A stretch of DNA of 64,000 bases from a bacterium (GTDB lineage Bacteria > Zhuqueibacterota > QNDG01 > JAFGCO01): positions 1-64,000 of the forward strand of contig JAFGGN010000037.1 in the NCBI GenBank assembly GCA_016930535.1, written 5' to 3'. Made by a program: the position numbers and the translations under genes. Below, piece after piece: positions 16,426 through 24,599 of this stretch (its first letter is position 1; the number at the start of each line of letters is the position of its first letter). The notes below the pieces were generated by a model. It worked only from the letters and a program-made list of their open reading frames with translations. It made no database searches and was not told the DNA's origin.

Positions 16426-19400
16426 CTATTTAATCACCGCGAATTTACCAATATGCGTTCCGATTTTGCCGGCATCCACATAGTAGATATAGACACCGTA
16501 TGCAATATCAAGATTGTCCTTCGTCTGCATGTTCCAGATCACCGTCCCGTTCGGACGCCCTGCATCATGCTCAAGCTCGGCAATCAGCTGACCCCGGACA
16601 TTGAATATCTTGATCTCGCATTTCTCCGGCAAATTGATAAAATGCAGATGACGGTCCCCTCGTCCGCTGGAATAATTATGCTGCGGTTCCCAGCTGTTCG
16701 CTACGACATACGGATTCGGCACGACCCTGATATCCTCCAGACTTACCTTCGCTTCCGCTTCATCCACCGTCGAACCATGCATGACAAATTCAAACACATC
16801 GTTCGACAGGAACGGTTTGTTCGTATACACAAATGCCGTGTCGCCCGGCAGTGCATTGTTCGTGTCTACCGATGAACTCGAAAAACTGACTTCCCAGCCG
16901 CCCACGAGCGAATCAGTCAGGATGATTATTTCATCCCTGCGTGTTCTGCGCCCTTCGGTGAAGCCGGTGAACATGCCGCGTTCCTCTTCCGAAGCCACGT
17001 CCCGTTCGCGAAGGGCAAAGGGCTGCTTGCGGTTCAGCGTCATGTTCCAGATCGTGAAGTTTACAGGTATCGATTCCTCGGCATCCGCGCGTTCCGGAAA
17101 AGCCACACACGTATCGATGCCGACCTCTCCGAATATAATCGCGAAATCACCCACCTGCAGATCCAGATCCGCCTGATTGTTCGCATACGGGCGCACAAAC
17201 AGCGGCCAGAGTCCGGTCCGGCTCCAGCCGGTCAGATCTTCATTCAATGCAAGTTCCGTGTATACATCGTGGAAATGAATCCGGAACCCATGTGTTTCGG
17301 GAAGTTCGGCTCCCTCGAGAAAATCAGGGCTGTCTTCAATCAGTTTCTGTCCCGTCGTCACATCCTCGAGCGTAAAACTCACCGTGCTCGGATACCGTAT
17401 CCGGCTCGTGCCCAGAAGCGAGTCCTTGAAAGTAACCCTGTACTGATGACCGTCACGGATCGAATCCGGATACATCACTTCCACAGATACTGATCCGTCC
17501 GTGGTCGAGCCTTCCTGCACCGTGACCAGGCCCGACCGGGCTTCCTGGAATCCGGCCACAGGCGCTTCAGGCTGTGCATAGGTTACATTCGGAGCCGTTT
17601 CGATGGTGCCGTCCTGATTCACCGCGATGAACCGCGTGCATTCCGTGGGTGCGATGTTGAGCGAATCCGAGCCATGATCATAACTCGTCACCGCATAATA
17701 ATAGGTGAATCCGTTGATCACGGTCGTATCCCTGTATGAATGCACCAGGCCCAGATTCTCGCCCAGCCAGAACTGTACGCCTTTCACCGGGGTTTTCGCA
17801 TATCCTTCGTACTCATTGACAATATCAAATTGTGCAATCGGCCACCGCGCGGAGGACGAATTACCCTTGCCGTCCGTGATGTCCTTCAGGTCATTGAATC
17901 CCGGATCCGTGGACCGGTAAATCCGGTATCCCTCAAAATCGAAACCGGTCACGGGATCGATATTGTTCACGTCATTCGTATCCTCAGCGGCCGAATCCCA
18001 GAACAAGGTGACCACACCGTCCCCGGCCACGGCCTTGACGACTGGAATGCGCGGCGACTTCGAGAAATTGTAATTCTCGTCATATGCCCGGGATACCCAG
18101 TATTTGTTTTCGAAGAAATCATCAAAATCCTCACCGCAGAGAAGCCCCATGGAAAAACGCTGCGTCTGGCCCACGTGCATGGGGAAGTAGCCGGAACCGT
18201 AGAACAGTTCCACATTCGCATTCTGAAGCAGGTCGTTGAAGAAACCGGGCCGCAGGTTGTCCCACACCGCGTCGTCGTCATACAGCGGAATGGTTTCCCA
18301 GACGTACAGGTTGAAGCTCGTCAGACCCAGCATGTCCGTCTCGCTGATGTCCGTCTTGTCGAAATTGGCCTCGCCCAGAGTAGGGATGCCGTCTCCTTCT
18401 CCCGGATCCCGAAGCGAGGACGAAGCCGCCTTGGCACCGTCCGCCCCCAGATCGTTGTTCTCCGGATCCCAGTCCCCGTCATTGTCGATGCCGTCGTCAC
18501 GGCGCTCTTCGATCATGGGATTCATGAGACCTTCATTCGTGAAATAATTGATGCTCTTCAGACCCGTATACAGGTAAGTCGTGATCTGATCCTCGCCTTC
18601 GCCGATGACGGCTCCGTTCGACTCGTCGATAATGCCGTTCAGGTTGTCGTCCACCAGATTGTGCGGAAGTTCGCGGATCGTGTCTCCGGGTGCGAACGTG
18701 TATGTCCGGTCATTGTACCTGAACGTAAACGACTCATTGGTCATCTGCATGACTTCACGGCTGAAATCCGTATAATCGATCTTCACAATGGGATCACCCA
18801 CATTCAGAACCCGGCTTGCGAACATATCCGTCGTGATAATGTCGCCCGGTCCGTCTGCGCCATCCCCGTCATTGTCGATGCCGTCCACCGCATTGCCGGG
18901 ACTCTCGAGAAACGCCGCGCCAAAATATCCCACCGGGCCCCAGCCGCCGACGCCCGTACCGTTGTTGTCCCACATCCACGATACATCCTGCTCTCTGTCA
19001 AACTGGCCGTTATCATCACCGGTGTCACCCTGACCGGGCAAGGACAGATGGTTGCCCAGATCGTTTCCGATTTTATATCCGAAAACTACTTTATTGTGAT
19101 TGTACGTGCCGATATTCTCCAGATCGAACAGGATGAAAATCGCATCCTCCACAAGCGTGTTCGCCCACTGAAAACCGCGTACCGTCATTCGAATGCCCAG
19201 ACCGCCACGAGTAGTGTCCGTTGTGTCCGGGTAAAAATTGAATTCCTGGTTTGCATAGTCGTCCGCCATGAAAAAGCTCTCTTCATCCGCATTGAACACG
19301 TTCTTTCCGAAGTAGCCGTTCCATGCGGCCATGGACGGATCCTTGTCCACCGCGTCATTCCGCCAGCCAGAATCCGAATCGTCGAATTTGTCCGGCCATG

Positions 19401-19842
19401 CAGCCGGCCAGGACCACGGCCATTTTGACATCGCCGCCTTGTCATGATTCGGATTGGTAAAACCCGGCAGGGGAAGGAATGTCCACCATTCGCCGCGCGG
19501 CCCCTGATCACCGCGTGAGTACTGAATGTTACAGCTTTCGTTTTCACTGACGATGGCCGTCCGTACGCCATCCTCGTCGATCACTTCACTGCCCACGAAT
19601 ACATTTCCGTCAATAAGATAAAGCGCGCCTGTGTTGATAGGCCATTCGCCGCCGATATCCGGAGGATACGTAATCTGTCCGTATGTGCCGTCATTGTAAA
19701 ACGTGGTGCGGAACTGATTGCCCGCATGAAGCCCGCTTTTATGCTCGCGCACGTCCCCTTTCAGACCTTCCATCTGCGCCTGTAAAAACGAGGCCGACAA
19801 GATTCCGAAACCAAGGAATAGTATTATTGAAAACCGTTTCAT
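16426..19842 (-). CDS. Large secreted protein with T9SS sorting domain
   Basis: A 1138-aa exported protein (signal peptide ending FLQAQ). A fibronectin type III-like segment lies near 620-730 (VTLFWDSAAEDT, FEGYRIYRS, YYYAVTSYDHGSDS). Several DGIDNDGD-type acidic, possibly Ca-binding motifs occur between about 320 and 490. The last 90 residues form a T9SS type A / FlgD-like sorting domain: VVPNPYVV, then KIFNVRGQLI, GTVIWN, AYGVYIYYV, and a final basic KFAVIK. The SD lies inside the more upstream ATG, so translation starts at 19842. It is sandwiched between a TonB receptor gene and a PorV-family gene. The substrate or role is unknown; surface exposure is expected. Confidence 0.82.
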   Translation of the reverse strand: MKRFSIILFLGFGILSASFLQAQMEGLKGDVREHKSGLHAGNQFRTTFYNDGTYGQITYPPDIGGEWPINTGALYLIDGNVFVGSEVIDEDGVRTAIVSENESCNIQYSRGDQGPRGEWWTFLPLPGFTNPNHDKAAMSKWPWSWPAAWPDKFDDSDSGWRNDAVDKDPSMAAWNGYFGKNVFNADEESFFMADDYANQEFNFYPDTTDTTRGGLGIRMTVRGFQWANTLVEDAIFILFDLENIGTYNHNKVVFGYKIGNDLGNHLSLPGQGDTGDDNGQFDREQDVSWMWDNNGTGVGGWGPVGYFGAAFLESPGNAVDGIDNDGDGADGPGDIITTDMFASRVLNVGDPIVKIDYTDFSREVMQMTNESFTFRYNDRTYTFAPGDTIRELPHNLVDDNLNGIIDESNGAVIGEGEDQITTYLYTGLKSINYFTNEGLMNPMIEERRDDGIDNDGDWDPENNDLGADGAKAASSSLRDPGEGDGIPTLGEANFDKTDISETDMLGLTSFNLYVWETIPLYDDDAVWDNLRPGFFNDLLQNANVELFYGSGYFPMHVGQTQRFSMGLLCGEDFDDFFENKYWVSRAYDENYNFSKSPRIPVVKAVAGDGVVTLFWDSAAEDTNDVNNIDPVTGFDFEGYRIYRSTDPGFNDLKDITDGKGNSSSARWPIAQFDIVNEYEGYAKTPVKGVQFWLGENLGLVHSYRDTTVINGFTYYYAVTSYDHGSDSLNIAPTECTRFIAVNQDGTIETAPNVTYAQPEAPVAGFQEARSGLVTVQEGSTTDGSVSVEVMYPDSIRDGHQYRVTFKDSLLGTSRIRYPSTVSFTLEDVTTGQKLIEDSPDFLEGAELPETHGFRIHFHDVYTELALNEDLTGWSRTGLWPLFVRPYANNQADLDLQVGDFAIIFGEVGIDTCVAFPERADAEESIPVNFTIWNMTLNRKQPFALRERDVASEEERGMFTGFTEGRRTRRDEIIILTDSLVGGWEVSFSSSSVDTNNALPGDTAFVYTNKPFLSNDVFEFVMHGSTVDEAEAKVSLEDIRVVPNPYVVANSWEPQHNYSSGRGDRHLHFINLPEKCEIKIFNVRGQLIAELEHDAGRPNGTVIWNMQTKDNLDIAYGVYIYYVDAGKIGTHIGKFAVIK

Positions 19843-19863
19843 ATTATTCTCCTTCATTTCTCC

Positions 19864-22863
19864 CTAAAATCCCAGGGAAAGTCCGAGTTGTATTTGACGC
19901 GGTGCCGTGTACCATCCCGGCTGTATCACATAATCTTCAACCGGCGCCACCCGTTCCGCCTTGTAGCCGATCTGCTCCGGACGAACAGCTGTCGTATACT
20001 CCGCTGTGCCCGTATCCGTATACACCGTCACCTCATCCCGGGTGTCGAACAGGTTGTATACATTCAGGAACACGTCCATATACATCCCGGATACCGGAAA
20101 CCGCTTGTTGATATGCAGATCCACCGTCTTCTGCGACGGCAGACGCGCGCTGTTGTCGCGCAGCCCGATCTGGGCCGTGGATCCGACCACTTCGCCCACC
20201 GTGAAACTCGGCGTGTACGGCTGGCCCGTCATATACCGTCCGATCAACGAGCCGGTCCATGTACCGAAACGGTAACTGAAACGGCCGTTCAGCGTATGGG
20301 CCTGATCCCAGGCCAGCGGGATAATCGATTTGAGCGGCTCCTGTGAATTGTTGATCGCATTGAACGCATCATTCGGATTCGAATAAGTGCCTTCGGCCAC
20401 CATAAAGGAATAGTCCAGACCCGCTGAGTAATTCTGTGAATACCGTTTCTCGAATTTGATCGTGATACCGCGAACGTTCGCGTATTCCTTGTTCTCGTAC
20501 TGAGAATACTTGATCGCATTGATCGGTGTCTCGATCAGGGGGCTCGTCCCGACCCAGTCCCTGATGTCCTTATAGAACAACGTCACATCGATGCCGATAT
20601 TGTCCGACAACTGCTGCTGCAGCCCGATCTCGTACTGCACCGTGCGCTGGGGTTTCAGATCCGGATTCCCGAAAATGGTATAGCCCCCGGATTCCGACAG
20701 CTTGAAGTCGGGATTCGCATACAGCTGCTGGAAATTCGGCGTCTGGAAAAAATGACCGTATGAAAAATGGATGACACCCCGGTCCGTGATGGGGTATGCG
20801 ATACCCAGCCGCGGACTGATCGCATAATTGGCTTCGGCTTTTGTCAGCATGAACGCCCGCCGTTCTTCCGGCGTGTATTCCTTGTCCGCATAACTCGCAA
20901 TGTATGCATCCCGTTCGGCCTGTGAATAACTCGCAGGCGGATCCACCCAGCCCTTGTAAATGTTTTTATAACTGTAGGGGCTGTAGATGTTCGGATCGTG
21001 GGGATCCACGGGGATATCCGAATTCGAGTTAAAATAGTCGAAACGCACACCCACATTGATATTCACTTCCTTCAGCTCGATTTTGTCCTGCACATACGCC
21101 GAGAATTCATAGGGATTCCGCGTGTACAGATCGTGATACACCGTGCTCGGCTCCGGCACCATGGGCTTGAACGGCGTCATCGGCTTGCCGGCATCATCCA
21201 GGGCCTCCCGGATCGTAAAATTGTCATACGTCAGTTCATGGGTCCGCAGCTCGAATCCCGTCTTCATCTGATGTGCCCGGGCCACCTGGCTCGTGAGATC
21301 GAACTTGCCGATCCAGTACGATGTGCTCCGGTTGTTCTGCGTCATGATCATGCCCGAATTCAGGTAGCTGTAATCGATGGGCTGTGCCGCCGAATCCGCA
21401 TGCACATATCCCATCGGACCGTCCGGATCCACAATATAATCCCAGGTCAGATCCTGCTCGTTCACATAGTCCAGTGTCGCAGGATCCGTATCCGGATCGA
21501 AGATGAACGCCTCGATATCACGCGACGTATCGGCTTTCACACTGATCAGATAATCACATGCGGCATCCGGATTCTCCAGCACATAATTCTGATATTCATT
21601 GTAAAAATTCGTCACGCGCAGTTCGTAGAATGTGTTCTGGCTCAGCACATGGTTCAGCGCGAAAATATGCGTCAATCCGTTGCCCTTCTGCAGCGGCATG
21701 CCGTTCGGATTGTACCGCCAGTTCCGGCCCTGCGACACGCGGTCGTTCTGCCATGTATTGTAGAACAAATTGTAACTGACCTTCAAGTTCGAATTGACTT
21801 GCCAGGTCAGCTTGCCCTGGCTCGACAGCCGCCAGTAGGGATTCATCGGCACGATAGTCGAATCGGCCGTATAGCCCTGGGGCGTGAACCATTCGCTGCC
21901 GTACACCCAGCCCTCGGTCGACTGATAGCGCGCATTGGCAAAAAACGTGACCTTGTTGCCCAATAGCGGTACAGGACCGCTCAGATTGAACTCCGTATTG
22001 TATACGGGATTGAAATCCGCCAGCGGATTCTTTTTCTCGCTCGTCATCGTATACGCACCGGTTTCAGGATCTATTTCCCTGTTCACCTTCGTGATCACGT
22101 CCCAGACTTCCCCATTGCTCACGTAATCTCCGACATATGCAGAAAAATTACCCGTGTAATTCTTGTCCCCCTCCTTCGTGATGATGTTCACGATACCGGA
22201 CATGGCCTGGCCGTATTCCGCATTGAACGTCCCGCTCACCACCTGGAGCTCCTGAATCGCCGAGTTCTCCACGGCCACACCCATACCGCCGGAATACACA
22301 TCCGTCGTCGCCACGCCGTCCACCCAGAAGGCCACCTCTCCTGCACGGCCGCCGCGTATGTGGAAAGATCCTCCCGATTGAACCACACCCGCCTGGATCG
22401 CGAGCACCTGGCCCATATTGCTCACCGGCAGTGCCTCGATTTCCTCAGATGACACGGATGCCAGGGAGCTCGTCATATCGGGCTTCACAAGCGGCTTGTC
22501 CGCAACAATCGTAACCGTTTCGTCGCTCTCAACCACTGTCGGATTCAGTGTAAAATTGATCTTGCTCGTCTGATCAATCGATACGCGCACACCCTGAATA
22601 ATCATCGGCATATAACCCATCATCGTCGCCTTCAGTGTGTATGTACCAGGCGGAACGTTCAAAATATTGAAATATCCGTCTGCACTCGTTGCAGCGCCCA
22701 TCATCGTACCCTCAACAATGATATTTGCGCCGATCAGTTTCTGCTGCGTATCCTGATCGATTACATCACCGGCAATCTTGCCCGTGATCCCCGCATGCAA
22801 TACCACGGCTGAAAACACGATTCCCGCAAGTATCACATGCAACAGCTGAACTCGTCTCTTCAT
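19864..22863 (-). CDS. TonB-dependent receptor with carboxypeptidase-regulatory domain
   Basis: A 999-aa outer-membrane receptor. After a signal peptide it has a CarboxypepD_reg-like domain (about 28-105: GKIAGDVIDQDTQQKLIGAN, VPPGTYTLKATMMGY). A plug follows at about 125-235 (VSSEEIEALPVSNMGQVLA, FHIRGGRAGEVAFWVDG, SGIVNIITKEG). A 22-strand-type barrel runs to the C-terminus, which ends in an aromatic residue (IQLGLSLGF). The ligand is not evident; no SusD partner is adjacent, the next gene being a T9SS cargo. GAGGGGAACGAGT precedes the ATG at 22863, and longer starts lack an RBS. The ligand may be processed or held by the downstream secreted protein, which is inference. Confidence 0.92.
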   Translation of the reverse strand: MKRRVQLLHVILAGIVFSAVVLHAGITGKIAGDVIDQDTQQKLIGANIIVEGTMMGAATSADGYFNILNVPPGTYTLKATMMGYMPMIIQGVRVSIDQTSKINFTLNPTVVESDETVTIVADKPLVKPDMTSSLASVSSEEIEALPVSNMGQVLAIQAGVVQSGGSFHIRGGRAGEVAFWVDGVATTDVYSGGMGVAVENSAIQELQVVSGTFNAEYGQAMSGIVNIITKEGDKNYTGNFSAYVGDYVSNGEVWDVITKVNREIDPETGAYTMTSEKKNPLADFNPVYNTEFNLSGPVPLLGNKVTFFANARYQSTEGWVYGSEWFTPQGYTADSTIVPMNPYWRLSSQGKLTWQVNSNLKVSYNLFYNTWQNDRVSQGRNWRYNPNGMPLQKGNGLTHIFALNHVLSQNTFYELRVTNFYNEYQNYVLENPDAACDYLISVKADTSRDIEAFIFDPDTDPATLDYVNEQDLTWDYIVDPDGPMGYVHADSAAQPIDYSYLNSGMIMTQNNRSTSYWIGKFDLTSQVARAHQMKTGFELRTHELTYDNFTIREALDDAGKPMTPFKPMVPEPSTVYHDLYTRNPYEFSAYVQDKIELKEVNINVGVRFDYFNSNSDIPVDPHDPNIYSPYSYKNIYKGWVDPPASYSQAERDAYIASYADKEYTPEERRAFMLTKAEANYAISPRLGIAYPITDRGVIHFSYGHFFQTPNFQQLYANPDFKLSESGGYTIFGNPDLKPQRTVQYEIGLQQQLSDNIGIDVTLFYKDIRDWVGTSPLIETPINAIKYSQYENKEYANVRGITIKFEKRYSQNYSAGLDYSFMVAEGTYSNPNDAFNAINNSQEPLKSIIPLAWDQAHTLNGRFSYRFGTWTGSLIGRYMTGQPYTPSFTVGEVVGSTAQIGLRDNSARLPSQKTVDLHINKRFPVSGMYMDVFLNVYNLFDTRDEVTVYTDTGTAEYTTAVRPEQIGYKAERVAPVEDYVIQPGWYTAPRQIQLGLSLGF

Positions 22864-23223
22864 ACTCGTTCCCCTCATTTTTGTATGGTTTGATGAACTG
22901 GATGACAGTGTCAGATTTGTCAGAAATACCTTATAAATAATGAATGCCCCTGTTTCTTCGCACAAATTTGGTCCGGGACTGCCATGTTAACTTGTGAACC
23001 CCGGCTTCAGTTAACCGTATAAAGCCTTGATATCCCTTATGGTTTCATTGTGTTTGGTCAATATAAGCATTCATAAAAAATTTGATGAGTGAATAACTGT
23101 GAATTAACGGTTAATCAACAAAATTTTTAATTTACGATGCTGATCCCGCTGAAGAAACAAACCGCAAACGGTCATAATAATCCGCTCCCCGTATCCTGGC
23201 ATCGAAGGCTGAAAAAACGCTCT
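22864..23223. other. Intergenic region upstream of the TonB receptor
   Basis: About 360 bases without a gene, between the end of the alpha/beta hydrolase gene and the TonB receptor start, both on the minus strand. It is AT-rich around 23060-23140. TTGACC occurs on the minus strand near 23060 but without a convincing -10 at standard spacing. No riboswitch signature was recognised, including no cobalamin box. Confidence 0.4.
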
Positions 23224-24078
23224 CTAAACCGACCTGATGAACTGTTTCAAATGTTTAACGACCTCACCGGAGTGTGTCCGTGCATTGGTTTCCAGATCCA
23301 AGTATCTGGCATCGGGCAATTCGCGGACCATCCGCTTGAGATTCTCGGGTTCATGCAGTTTGTCATGAGAACCGCCAATAATCAAAACCGGAATCATCAC
23401 CTCCCTGAGAATACCCCAGATCTGATATTTTGAGAATGCCCTGGCTGCCGGCTTCAGCTTAAAGGGATCTGCACTGTCCAGTGCCTTGCAGTACTTTGTA
23501 TACTGTGCCAGGTCCTTATTGACATTCAAACGAAAATGCTTGAGATACCATTTAATTGCCGGTTTCAGCATAAAATAGAATGGCGGATAAAAAAAGGTGA
23601 TGATGATTTTCCAGACGAGCGGCATTCGAAATTCAGCATTTGGCGCGATCAGAACCAGCGCCGAAGGACGCTCCCTGATATATCGGCAGCAATCCAGAAT
23701 AACAGTTGCCCCCAGTGAACTGCCGAATAAGACATACGAGTCTTTTTTCAGACCCAGCATCCCGATTATCCGGACAATATCATCTCCGATGGAGGATACA
23801 TCAAAACGGGTTTTCCCGGACAGATTCGAGGATATTTTTTCACGTGTTTCGATGTAATACACATTGAATTCACGCGTCATCTCAAGCAAAACATCTTTCC
23901 AGCTTTCGATTCGGGTTATCCATCCGGCCACAAAAACGACAGCCGGATTTTTCATGCTCTTTTCCTTGTCCGACAAAAATTGAATCAGCCGGAGTGTGGC
24001 CCCGTTACCGACATCAGTCATTTCATCCGTGACTTTTGTTCCGGGCGCACACAATGCATAAAGATCATCGACAGGCAT
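23224..24078 (-). CDS. Alpha/beta hydrolase
   Basis: A 284-aa alpha/beta-hydrolase-fold protein. The nucleophile elbow is FGSSLGAT, the acid is probably the aspartate in IIGGSHDKLHEPE and the base is the histidine in NARTHSGEVV; an oxyanion-type VFVAGWITRIESW loop is near the start. A cap with a hydrophobic FFYPPFYFMLKPAIKWYL segment (about 165-185) may bind a lipid or membrane. There is no signal peptide. It follows the receiver-only gene by 73 bases on the same strand, a spacing equal to the gaps between the sensor genes upstream, so it may be the last gene of that transcript and a candidate effector. Substrate unknown. Confidence 0.75.
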   Translation of the reverse strand: MPVDDLYALCAPGTKVTDEMTDVGNGATLRLIQFLSDKEKSMKNPAVVFVAGWITRIESWKDVLLEMTREFNVYYIETREKISSNLSGKTRFDVSSIGDDIVRIIGMLGLKKDSYVLFGSSLGATVILDCCRYIRERPSALVLIAPNAEFRMPLVWKIIITFFYPPFYFMLKPAIKWYLKHFRLNVNKDLAQYTKYCKALDSADPFKLKPAARAFSKYQIWGILREVMIPVLIIGGSHDKLHEPENLKRMVRELPDARYLDLETNARTHSGEVVKHLKQFIRSV

Positions 24079-24151
24079 GAACCACCTATAAAGGTCATTG
24101 TGAACAGGTGATATAAGATAATAAATTAATAAAAACGGCGAAAGTTAAATT

Positions 24152-24523
24152 TTAACCGGAAATCACTTTCCGGATCGTGGGTATCAGGGCAGTCATAATA
24201 TCCTTTTTCACCAGGTATGCACCGGCTCCATTGGCCAAAGCAGCTTCCTTGTATTCATCAATGTCGTACACGGAAACCATAATAATTTTAAGTTCCGGCA
24301 TACTGGCCCTGAGCATGCGTGTGGCGTCAAGCCCGTTCATGCCGGGCATACTGACATCGATCAGAACCATATCGGCCCGGCTTTCCGGCACCTCCTTCAG
24401 AAGCAGATCGGCATCCGGAGCCTCGCCGACAATACGCATGTCCTCCTGTTCATCGACAAGGGCTTTCACACGTTCACGGAAATTGTTGTTATCATCCACC
24501 AGAAACACTTTAATCGGTTCCAT
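24152..24523 (-). CDS. Receiver-only response regulator
   Basis: A 123-aa protein that is a complete receiver domain and nothing more. The acidic pair is in VFLVDDN, the phospho-acceptor is D56 in LIDVSMPGMNG, the switch serine is in IIMVSVYD and the conserved lysine is in AYLVKKD (K106). The sequence is NarL/FixJ-like, yet the usual C-terminal helix-turn-helix is absent. The gene follows the HisKA_3 kinase, its natural partner. I start it at 24523, where GGAG is 8 bases upstream; a longer frame start adds 19 unconserved residues. Output must occur by protein contact or phosphotransfer, since no DNA-binding part exists. Confidence 0.88.
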   Translation of the reverse strand: MEPIKVFLVDDNNNFRERVKALVDEQEDMRIVGEAPDADLLLKEVPESRADMVLIDVSMPGMNGLDATRMLRASMPELKIIMVSVYDIDEYKEAALANGAGAYLVKKDIMTALIPTIRKVISG

Positions 24524-24599
24524 TATTCGGTCTCCATCATCAAGGGGGCCGGAATTAAGTTCCTGCCCCTGAGTAAACACACGATATGTCTCTTTGCGG

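Noticed and set aside
17740..19428. A 562-codon plus-strand frame within the 1138-aa cargo gene
   Set aside because: The opposite strand encodes a coherent secreted protein with signal peptide, fibronectin-like part and sorting tail; this frame is repetitive in Val, Ile and Arg and has no recognisable domain.
20998..21966. A 322-codon plus-strand frame in the TonB receptor gene
   Set aside because: It is a shadow of the receptor barrel on the minus strand.
22864..23223. A cobalamin riboswitch upstream of the TonB receptor
   Set aside because: No B12-box-like conserved sequence was found, so no vitamin B12 transport role can be claimed for the receptor.
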